14,338 nt of DNA. It comes from HB2-32-21 sp040235495 (GTDB lineage Bacteria > Pseudomonadota > Gammaproteobacteria > Pseudomonadales > Porticoccaceae). Positions 1 through 5,959 of the stretch are shown piece by piece. Within the stretch, counting starts at the first letter, position 1. Every line of letters starts with the position of its first letter. The position numbers and the translations under genes are program-made. The notes under the pieces are model-generated. The model did no database searches. It was not told the DNA's origin and worked only from the letters and a program-made list of their open reading frames with translations. The stretch spans positions 1 to 14,338 of the forward strand of contig JBECKV010000136.1 of assembly GCA_040235495.1 (NCBI GenBank). Reading direction: 5' to 3'.

Positions 1-1
1 C

Positions 2-127
2 GGCGAGTGGCGTCGCATCCAGCGCGCCAAGGGCTATGACTACATCCTGGTCAATGGTGAAGTTACCATCGACCATGATGAGGAAACCCATACCTATTCA
101 GGCAAGTTGCTACGTCACGGGGCCTGA
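2..127 (+). CDS. amidohydrolase / N-acyl-D-amino-acid deacylase family protein, C-terminal end only
   Basis: Only the last 41 codons are present; the gene begins before the window. The frame starting at base 2 reads into TGA at 125-127. The tail contains a YDYILVNGEVTI segment followed by SGKLLRHGA, which resembles the closing beta-strands of the D-aminoacylase branch of the metal-dependent amidohydrolases (typically '...VNGxVxxxxGxxTGxxPGxLLR'). The metal-binding and catalytic residues lie upstream and cannot be checked, so substrate and activity are unknown. It is followed after about 40 bases by a strong bidirectional terminator and faces the LLM oxidoreductase gene convergently. The family call rests on a short tail and is moderately supported. 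Confidence 0.65.
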   Translation, partial: GEWRRIQRAKGYDYILVNGEVTIDHDEETHTYSGKLLRHGA

Positions 128-168
128 CAGCTGGAAGAATCATAATCCAGCGCCGCACAGGCGCAAAC

Positions 169-198
169 AAAAAGGCCGGCTAAATAGCCGGCCTTTTT
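169..198. terminator. bidirectional intrinsic terminator between convergent genes
   Basis: A perfect 14-bp inverted repeat: the left arm at 169-182 (five A then GGCCGGCTA) mirrors the right arm at 185-198 (TAGCCGGCC then five T). The GC-rich core with A5 on one side and T5 on the other works as a Rho-independent terminator on both strands. It lies just past the stop of the amidohydrolase (127, plus) and the stop of the LLM oxidoreductase (242, minus), as expected for a shared terminator. Confidence 0.9.
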
Positions 199-232
199 CT
201 TGGTTGGTGCATGGATTCTTGGTTGGTGCATG
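197..232. repeat. 17-bp direct repeat, period 19, beside the terminator
   Basis: The 17-base string TTCTTGGTTGGTGCATG occurs at 197-213 and again, identical, at 216-232, separated by two bases. It begins inside the T-tract of the terminator and ends ten bases before the LLM stop codon. It looks like a local tandem duplication. No function is evident. Confidence 0.8.
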
Positions 233-241
233 AACCAGAGG

Positions 242-1261
242 TCAAGCGCCTTTAATCACTGTCATTTGCCGCTGCAAGACAGCCGTCGGCAAGTGATTCT
301 CGAGGGTAATGCGATCGACCAGATGACCGTAGCGGTTTTTTATTTTCTCGGCCACCTGCATGGGTTCGCCCATCACCGCGAAGGTTTCCAGCATCTCGTC
401 GCTGATTAATCCGGGCATCTTGTCCCAGCCGTTATTTTTCGACAGGTGATTGAGCTTGGGTTGCAAATCCTGCCAGTCATGGCATTCGAGCACGGGTCGG
501 TAGGCAGGCGTCGAGGCGTAAAAGGAAATACGGTAGCGCACCTGCGTCCTGGCGGCTTCGTATTCCTGTTCGTTCCGGCCGGTAATAACGAACGGCGGAA
601 AAGAAACTTCAAAATCCTCTCGCTTGCGGCCATTGGCTGCCAGGGTCTCGGCAATGCGGGGCAGAATCTGCTCTTCCATGTATTTCTGTGTACCAAAAGT
701 GTGAACGATGATGCCGTCGGCGACTTCCGCGCAGGTTTGCAACATTAAAGGCCCGACCGCCGCCATCACCACTTTGGGACGACCATACTGGGTGTTCTTG
801 GGCGTAAAGTCGGGTGTCATCAACGTGTGTCGATAGTACTGGCCACGGAAATCGAGCGGTTTACCGTCGTACCAGTTGTCCCAGATGGCATGCAGCGCGG
901 AGATAAACTCCTTCATCTGCTTGGCCGGCCCGTGCCAGGGCATGCCAAAACGCTTGGTGATATGGGCCTGAATCTGGGAGCCCAGGCCCAGCACGAAACG
1001 GCCCTTGGAAAACGCATTCAGATCGTGAGCGGAGTAGGCCGTGGTCATGGGACTACGCGCAAAGGCCACGGCAATACCCGTGCGCAACTGGACATTTTTC
1101 GTCGCATCGGCGCCCATGCCGACCACCAGAAAGGGATCATTCTGGATTTCGGCGGTGACCACGCCGTCAAAACCCTGCTCCTCAAACAAACGATAGCGAG
1201 CCTTGATCTCGTCGATGTCATCGAGCTGATCGCCAAAACTGAAACTGCTGTCGACTTTCAT
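242..1261 (-). CDS. LLM-class flavin/F420-dependent oxidoreductase (TIGR03617-like)
   Basis: A 339-residue luciferase-like monooxygenase superfamily protein, predicted to be a cytoplasmic TIM barrel using F420 or FMN. The N-terminus begins MKVDSSFSFGDQ, followed by the typical first helix and strand (LFEEQGFDGVVTAE, about residues 25-40), a VQLRTGIAVAFARSP segment near 60-73 and FSKGRFVLGLGSQ near 83-96, which is the classic LLM 'GRxxLGLGxG'-type strand. Length and motifs resemble the family annotated as F420-dependent (MSMEG_2256 type), but the cofactor cannot be read from the sequence and the substrate is unknown. The ATG is preceded by a purine-rich AGGGGGA ribosome site about ten bases upstream, supporting this start. 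It is convergent with the amidohydrolase and shares its terminator. Repeated GACCAATC motifs lie upstream. Confidence 0.85.
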   Translation of the reverse strand: MKVDSSFSFGDQLDDIDEIKARYRLFEEQGFDGVVTAEIQNDPFLVVGMGADATKNVQLRTGIAVAFARSPMTTAYSAHDLNAFSKGRFVLGLGSQIQAHITKRFGMPWHGPAKQMKEFISALHAIWDNWYDGKPLDFRGQYYRHTLMTPDFTPKNTQYGRPKVVMAAVGPLMLQTCAEVADGIIVHTFGTQKYMEEQILPRIAETLAANGRKREDFEVSFPPFVITGRNEQEYEAARTQVRYRISFYASTPAYRPVLECHDWQDLQPKLNHLSKNNGWDKMPGLISDEMLETFAVMGEPMQVAEKIKNRYGHLVDRITLENHLPTAVLQRQMTVIKGA

Positions 1262-1282
1262 ACTGCTTTTCCCCCTGATTTA

Positions 1283-1373
1283 GGACAATCCGTATGGCCC
1301 GAGCGATTGGTCCCGGGCACTGGACACATCGAAACATGTAGCGTAGCAAATTACCCGGCGGAAAAGACCAATC
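1283..1373. promoter_or_regulatory. possible operator: repeated GACCAATC motifs upstream of the LLM gene
   Basis: In the gap before the LLM gene, GGACAATC (1283-1290) and GATTGGTCC (1305-1313) form an imperfect inverted repeat with one bulged base. A further GACCAATC occurs at 1366-1373, matching the inverted arm. Three related octamers in about 90 bases next to a start could be an operator, but no regulator gene lies nearby and chance is not excluded. I saw no convincing -35/-10 pair here. Confidence 0.3.
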
Positions 1374-1408
1374 ATCCCGAGTGTTGCTCGTGGCAATCCG
1401 GGGCTGTA

Positions 1409-2170
1409 CTACCAGACCCCGAGAATCCAGCCTTCCAGACGGGCCCGCCTTTGCTCGGGCAGGGTCAGTGGCGGATGAAAATAGCGATCCAGAATACCCC
1501 GTCGATCCGCATCCCGAAGCCAGGCGGCAATGGACCAGGCATCGTGCTCATCGGCTGAGCGATCCTGTTTCGAATAGCGTCGCTTGTATAGCGCCGGATA
1601 AGCTTCCGCCAGCACCGACCGACCCGCCGGCACATCAAAGCCGTCAAAGGGCCAAAAGTGGATGCGAGACGTGCTCGTCTCGCGTAACCACAGCAACCAG
1701 GGTAGGCCGGCGTGAGTCGACTTGGCTACGGAGCCCTGGACATCGAACTGAAAGGCGCTCTTGGCGGTCGCCGTCCACTGTTCACACAAACGGAACTCAG
1801 TCGATTCCCCGGTGCGCGGATTATTTTTCCGCAGAAAATCGACATAGGCGCCTTCTTCGTGCGTGGGCCAGTGGCGCGTGAAATCCCGCAGAAATACGTC
1901 CCAGCTGCTGAGCCCGTAACGTTCCAGGTAACTTAAAGGCAAAGAGAAATTATGATCGATGCCAATAATGGCTGTTTCTCCGGACTGCAACACTGCATGA
2001 CAAAATTGTGTTATTTCCCGGCGCGACCAGTTCTTGGCACCCGGAACCGGTGGGCGGATTTTTTCGGGCTTTTTATGGGGCCTGGCCTCGAACACCTGAA
2101 GACCCCGCAACCGCGCCTCGGGCGATCGCGCGCCGGAGTAGTCGATACCGATGTAGCGCTCAAACTTCAC
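1409..2170 (-). CDS. DUF429-like protein, predicted RNase H-like fold
   Basis: A protein of 253 residues if it starts at GTG 2170. The frame stays open to an ATG at 2290, but those 40 extra residues are encoded by tandemly repeated, non-coding-looking DNA, and the conserved fold begins right after the GTG (MKFERYIGIDYSGA). The GTG has no good ribosome site, so the start is uncertain. Motifs in order: IGIDYSGA (Asp10), IIGIDHNFSLP (Asp72), AEAYPALY (Glu189) and DEHDAWSIAAWL (Asp210). This resembles the DUF429 pattern: a first Asp strand, a 'IDxPLxxP' segment, an 'ExYP' motif, then an Asp-Ala helix. An RNase H-like nuclease fold with an acidic active site is inferred. No signal peptide or membrane segment is seen. 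It follows prmC on the same strand after about 340 bp, so co-transcription is uncertain. Biological role unknown. Confidence 0.6.
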   Translation of the reverse strand: MKFERYIGIDYSGARSPEARLRGLQVFEARPHKKPEKIRPPVPGAKNWSRREITQFCHAVLQSGETAIIGIDHNFSLPLSYLERYGLSSWDVFLRDFTRHWPTHEEGAYVDFLRKNNPRTGESTEFRLCEQWTATAKSAFQFDVQGSVAKSTHAGLPWLLWLRETSTSRIHFWPFDGFDVPAGRSVLAEAYPALYKRRYSKQDRSADEHDAWSIAAWLRDADRRGILDRYFHPPLTLPEQRRARLEGWILGVW

Positions 2171-2509
2171 CTGGATACACGCATGGTTTAATCGCCACGT
2201 ATTGGAGTTTTGCTTAATAAACAACTGCTCTTGTGCAACACTGTACTCTTGCAACACTGGTCTCGTGCAATATGTAAACCAATAGCCCACACCGAGGCTG
2301 CGCCGAGTTGCCCGGCACGGACAGCCACCGCCATCAAGATCTACTTGTCGTCACAAGCCACTGAAAACGACCAACCTGCCCGCGAGCGTACGCTGGCAAG
2401 CGTCCCGTTCGATATCCACCCCCCCTACATCTTTTCATGGGCCAGGATTCAAGCCACTCCGGCCATCAGCTGGACAAGCCCAAACTCTACTAAACACACC
2501 GGCGAACGC
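2171..2509. other. 339-bp gap between prmC and the DUF429-like gene; no recognisable gene
   Basis: No frame gives a protein I recognise. A plus-strand open frame crosses the region but runs into prmC antisense and looks like a shadow. The minus strand has only short frames. The part next to the DUF429-like gene (about 2218-2271) carries degenerate 16-bp tandem repeats. No intrinsic terminator with a T-run is visible after prmC. In P. aeruginosa, as I recall, moeB follows prmC; it is absent here, so this gap may mark a rearrangement boundary. Confidence 0.5.
2234..2271. repeat. 16-bp-period tandem repeat
   Basis: The decamer TGCAACACTG occurs at 2234-2243 and 2250-2259, and a partial third copy (TGCAAT) begins at 2266, giving starts exactly 16 bases apart. 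The spacer bases also agree in part. Another degenerate unit may precede it near 2218. It sits upstream of the likely GTG start of the DUF429-like gene, and inside the coding sequence only if the longer ATG start is used. Confidence 0.7.
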
Positions 2510-3367
2510 TCAGCGAAGTTGCAGCCGCTGACGCCCATAACTCACACGTTCGTGTCCCTGCAGATCACGCGCACAGGCGCGATCGATAAATCCGGCTTCC
2601 GCCATCATTGCCTGAACCCTGGCGGCTTGCTTGAAGCCGTGCTCCAGCACCAGCCACCCGCCCGTCTCAAGATACGCCGGCGCGCCGCTGACAATCACTT
2701 CCAGCGCCGCGAGACCACTGTTAGCGGCCACCAGGGCTGAACGCGGCTCGAAACGCACATCGCCTTCGCTCAGGTGAGGGTCATCCGGCTCAAGGTAAGG
2801 GGGGTTGCTGACAATCAAATCAAAACACCGGTCGGGTAAGTCCGCGAACCAGTTACTTTGGATCACCCTTACGTTATTGAGGCCGTGTTTGCGCCGGTTG
2901 CGTTCAACCAGAGCCACCGCCTCGGGCATGACATCGACAGCGAGTACTTGCCATCCGGGTCGCTCCATGGCCAGAGCCAGGGCAATGGCGCCGGTACCCG
3001 CGCCCAGGTCAAGCACGCGAGCGGATGAGGAATTCACCAGCCCAAGCGCCATTTCCACCAGCACCTCGGTCTCGGGTCTGGGAATCAGGGTGCTGGCATT
3101 GACCTCCAGACTCAGTGACCAGAAGTCTCGCACACCGGTCAGATAGGCAACCGGTTCACCATCCAGGCGCCGTTTAAGCAAACGATTAAAGGCGATAAGT
3201 TGCCCAGCGCTGAGCTTCTGTTCCGGCCAGGTATAGAGATGTGTGCGGGTTTTACCCAGTACATGGGCCAGTAGCAGTTCCACATCGAGCCGGGGACTGT
3301 CACTGACCGGCCTCAGCGCCACAGCGCTTGCAAGCAGGCCACCAATGGTGTTCTCGGAAGGCTTCAT
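2510..3367 (-). CDS. prmC: peptide chain release factor N5-glutamine methyltransferase PrmC
   Basis: A 285-residue SAM-dependent methyltransferase that methylates the GGQ glutamine of release factors 1 and 2, increasing termination efficiency. Residues 1-90 form the helical release-factor-binding domain, including the typical EPVAYLTGVRDFW segment (71-83). IPRPETE follows at 95-101. The SAM-binding loop is VLDLGAGTGAIAL (118-130), and the catalytic NPPY motif is at 188-191 within SNPPYLEPDDPH. Length fits the family (about 275-290). The ATG lies 39 bases after the prfA stop, and its ribosome site is weak. It is the last gene of a hemA-prfA-prmC cluster, next to the gene of its own substrate, which strongly supports the call. 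Confidence 0.96.
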   Translation of the reverse strand: MKPSENTIGGLLASAVALRPVSDSPRLDVELLLAHVLGKTRTHLYTWPEQKLSAGQLIAFNRLLKRRLDGEPVAYLTGVRDFWSLSLEVNASTLIPRPETEVLVEMALGLVNSSSARVLDLGAGTGAIALALAMERPGWQVLAVDVMPEAVALVERNRRKHGLNNVRVIQSNWFADLPDRCFDLIVSNPPYLEPDDPHLSEGDVRFEPRSALVAANSGLAALEVIVSGAPAYLETGGWLVLEHGFKQAARVQAMMAEAGFIDRACARDLQGHERVSYGRQRLQLR

Positions 3368-3406
3368 ATCGGCAAATGGCGAGGATACCGGCGGGTCCGG
3401 GTGAAA

Positions 3407-4489
3407 TTATTCAGCCAGCGCCGCCAATTGCTCGGTCTGGTATTCACTAATCAACGGCTCGATGATCTGCTTGAGATCCCCCTCCATGATCTCATCGATT
3501 TTATAGAGCGTAAGATTGATACGGTGATCGGTCACCCGGCCCTGCGGGTAGTTATAGGTGCGGATGCGCTCGGAACGATCACCCGTGCCCACCAGACTGC
3601 GACGCAGCGCCGACTGCTCCTGGGTCTGTTGTTCCTGCCTGCCGCTGAGAATTCGTGCCGCCAGCAAACTCATCGCCTTGGCTTTGTTCTTGTGCTGGGA
3701 TCGTTCGTCCTGGCACTCGACGACGATACCGGTGGGCAGATGCGTGAGACGCACGGCGGAGTCGGTTTTGTTGACGTGTTGGCCACCCGCCCCGGACGCT
3801 CTATACGTATCGATACGCAAGTCTGCCTTGTTGATTTCAACCGCTTCCAGATCCTCTGCTTCGGGCAGGATCGCCACGGTGCAGGCCGACGTATGCACCC
3901 GGCCCTGCGACTCAGTTTCGGGGACACGCTGGACCCGATGAGCGCCGGACTCGAACTTCAGGCGGGAATAAACCCCGTTGCCAGCGATACGGACGATAAT
4001 TTCCTTGTAACCTCCATGTTCCCCGGGCCTTTCGCTAATGATTTCCACTTTCCAGCCCTGGGATTCGGCATAACGGGAGTACATGCGAAACAGGTCACCA
4101 CTGAAGATCGCCGCCTCATCACCGCCGGTGCCGGCGCGAATTTCCAGGAACACATTGCTGTTGTCATTGGGATCCCTCGGCAAAAGCAGCAGCCGCAGGG
4201 AGTTTTCCAGTGAGCTCAGACTTGCTTCGCCGCTATTGATTTCCTGCTCCGCCAGTTCACGGATGTCCGGATCGCTGTCGGCAAGCATGGCGCGCGCCGC
4301 CTCGACATCGTTGCGCGCCCGCGCAAACCGCTGGTAAACCTTGATGACAGGCTCCAACTCGGCGTATTCCCTAGACAAGCCGCGAAATTTTTCCTGATCG
4401 CCGATCACTTCGGCATCACTCAGGAGATGACCAACCTCCTCATAGCGCTCTGCCAGATTGTCGAGCTTGTGGAGCAAAGAGGCTTTCAT
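3407..4489 (-). CDS. prfA: peptide chain release factor 1 (RF1)
   Basis: A 360-residue class I release factor that reads UAA and UAG in the ribosomal A site and triggers peptidyl-tRNA hydrolysis. The recognition tripeptide is P-E-T at 190-192 within RVPETESQGRVHTS. The catalytic SGAGGQHVN loop carries GGQ at 235-237, so Gln237 is the predicted PrmC target. The C-terminal DERSQHKNKAKA and the later GRVTDHRINLTLY segment are characteristic, and full length is present. The PxT motif separates it from RF2, which uses SPF. Its ATG overlaps the hemA stop by four bases (ATGA), and AGGA lies six bases upstream inside hemA, indicating translational coupling to hemA. Confidence 0.98.
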   Translation of the reverse strand: MKASLLHKLDNLAERYEEVGHLLSDAEVIGDQEKFRGLSREYAELEPVIKVYQRFARARNDVEAARAMLADSDPDIRELAEQEINSGEASLSSLENSLRLLLLPRDPNDNSNVFLEIRAGTGGDEAAIFSGDLFRMYSRYAESQGWKVEIISERPGEHGGYKEIIVRIAGNGVYSRLKFESGAHRVQRVPETESQGRVHTSACTVAILPEAEDLEAVEINKADLRIDTYRASGAGGQHVNKTDSAVRLTHLPTGIVVECQDERSQHKNKAKAMSLLAARILSGRQEQQTQEQSALRRSLVGTGDRSERIRTYNYPQGRVTDHRINLTLYKIDEIMEGDLKQIIEPLISEYQTEQLAALAE

Positions 4490-5787
4490 TCTTCATCCTG
4501 TTCATCGAGGTCAGTGAGGTCTGCCAGGCCACTACTGTCTTGCAGGCCGAACAGGAACCTGGCCAGGCGCACCTGCTCCAGATCCCCCCGTTCTCCAGCC
4601 TGCTTTATTTGCATGGTCGGGGTATGTAGTAGTTTATTCGTAAGGCCGTGGGCCAGCTGCCGGAGAATCTGCTCGGGCGCCTGTCCCTGGGCTAGGGCAT
4701 TCAGCGCCCTGTCGAGCTCGGCGTCCCGAACACTGCCGAGGGCAGCGCGAAAATCGCGAATCGTACTCGCCGCGTTTTGGCCTCGCAATTGTTTTCGCCA
4801 GCCCTCCACCCCTTCACCGATAATGCGCTCCGCCTGACTGGCGGCGTCCTCGCGTTGGCGCAGGTTGACTTCAATGACCGACTTGAGGTCGTCGACGGTG
4901 TACAGGTAGACATCGTCAAGTCCACCCACCTCCGGCTCGATATCGCGAGGTACGGCAATATCGACCATGAAGATCGGCTTGTGCTTGCGCCGTTTCAGGG
5001 CGGATTCCACCGCGCCCTTACCCAGTACCGGCAACTGACTGGCGGTGGAGGAGATCACCACGTCCGCCTCCGGCAAACGATCATGAATATCAGCCAGCAA
5101 AACAGCCTCGGCGCCGAAACGCTCGGCCATTTCCCGGGCCCGCGCCAGGGTCCTGTTGGCGACTGTAATTCGGCCCACGCCCTGTTCGTGCAGGTGCCGC
5201 GCTAACAATTCGATGGTTTCGCCGGCACCAATCAAAAGGGCGTGAACTTCGTTCAGCCGTGCGAAAATCCGTTGCGCCAGACTGACCGCGGCGTAAGCCA
5301 CCGACACCGGGTTTTCACCGATTGCGGTCTCGCTACGCACTCTCTTGGCGGTGGTAAAGACCTGGTGGAATACCTGGTGCAGGGCCCCTGACAAAGTGCC
5401 TGCCTCCTGAGCCACGGCGTAAGCGGCTTTCATCTGCCCGAGAATCTGTGGCTCCCCGAGCACCATGGAATCCAGACCACTGGCGACCTTCATCATGTGA
5501 GCCACCGCTTCGTCGTCGTGCCAGATATAGGTGCGGCCCTGCAAATCACTGGCCTCCAGCCGGCCTACCTTAAGCAGCCAGTTGACAAGCGCTTGCGCTG
5601 AAACCGCATCGCCACCGGCATAGAGCTCAGTGCGATTACAGGTTGAAAGAATGGCAAAATCATCGGCGCGGGATTCTCGTAACCCCTCGCGCAGGCTGGG
5701 CACCATCATTTCCGGAGCAAAAGCCACCCGTTCGCGTGTCTCCAGCGCGGCGGTACGGTGATTGACGCCCAGAGCGATTAATGTCAT
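4486..5787 (-). CDS. hemA: glutamyl-tRNA reductase
   Basis: A 433-residue enzyme that reduces Glu-tRNA(Glu) with NADPH to glutamate-1-semialdehyde, the first committed step of the C5 pathway to haem. It starts MTLIALGVNHRTA, the family N-terminus; the frame is open further upstream to 5862 (TTG), but that extension has no family similarity. The nucleophilic cysteine is Cys50 in LSTCNRTELY. SGLDSMVLGEPQILGQ (103-118) follows, and the NADPH loop is LLIGAGE (184-190). The C-terminal dimerisation segment runs to about 420 and ends in an acidic tail. The ribosome site before the chosen ATG is poor. First gene of the hemA-prfA-prmC cluster; it overlaps prfA by four bases. Confidence 0.97.
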   Translation of the reverse strand: MTLIALGVNHRTAALETRERVAFAPEMMVPSLREGLRESRADDFAILSTCNRTELYAGGDAVSAQALVNWLLKVGRLEASDLQGRTYIWHDDEAVAHMMKVASGLDSMVLGEPQILGQMKAAYAVAQEAGTLSGALHQVFHQVFTTAKRVRSETAIGENPVSVAYAAVSLAQRIFARLNEVHALLIGAGETIELLARHLHEQGVGRITVANRTLARAREMAERFGAEAVLLADIHDRLPEADVVISSTASQLPVLGKGAVESALKRRKHKPIFMVDIAVPRDIEPEVGGLDDVYLYTVDDLKSVIEVNLRQREDAASQAERIIGEGVEGWRKQLRGQNAASTIRDFRAALGSVRDAELDRALNALAQGQAPEQILRQLAHGLTNKLLHTPTMQIKQAGERGDLEQVRLARFLFGLQDSSGLADLTDLDEQDEE

Positions 5788-5828
5788 CGGGGATCGAACT
5801 TGAATGTTTTTTGGGACTCTAACCGGTT

Positions 5829-5844
5829 GACCGATAAAACGGTC
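5829..5844. promoter_or_regulatory. small inverted repeat in the hemA/TPR divergent region
   Basis: GACCG (5829-5833) and CGGTC (5840-5844) form a 5-bp inverted repeat with a six-base AT-rich loop, directly after the palindrome AACCGGTT (5821-5828). It lies between two divergent genes, where both promoters must be, and about 40-60 bases before the hemA start. It could be an operator or a small hairpin in the hemA leader. I could not fix a convincing -35/-10 pair for either gene. Confidence 0.25.
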
Positions 5845-5863
5845 CGAGCAAACTTGATACAAT

Positions 5864-5893
5864 GAGCCTTCCAGTTAAGAGCCTTCCAGTTAA
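5864..5893. repeat. perfect 15-bp tandem duplication in the divergent region
   Basis: GAGCCTTCCAGTTAA at 5864-5878 is repeated exactly and without spacer at 5879-5893. It lies between the divergent hemA and TPR lipoprotein genes, about 65 bases before the TPR start. The duplication must change the spacing of any upstream promoter element in the region. Confidence 0.9.
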
Positions 5894-5959
5894 CCTTACT
5901 CTAACTGCCCTTGACGGACCCACGGTTACTGACCGCCATTAAGGAGGGAGTACTTTACC

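Noticed and set aside
827..1558. Plus-strand 243-codon open frame across the LLM gene and its upstream gap
   Set aside because: It lies antisense to a well-supported gene and into non-coding sequence, with no family resemblance.
2210..2740. Plus-strand 176-codon frame filling the gap after prmC
   Set aside because: It begins in tandem repeats and runs antisense into prmC. Its composition does not look like a real protein and I recognise no domain, although it would fill the gap.
3401..4213. Plus-strand 270-codon open frame opposite prfA
   Set aside because: It is the antisense shadow of a highly conserved gene, with no recognisable domain.
5788..5862. N-terminal extension of HemA from TTG 5862
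   Set aside because: Glutamyl-tRNA reductases begin at MTLIALGVNHRTA; the 25 extra residues are unrelated to the family and the TTG has no ribosome site.
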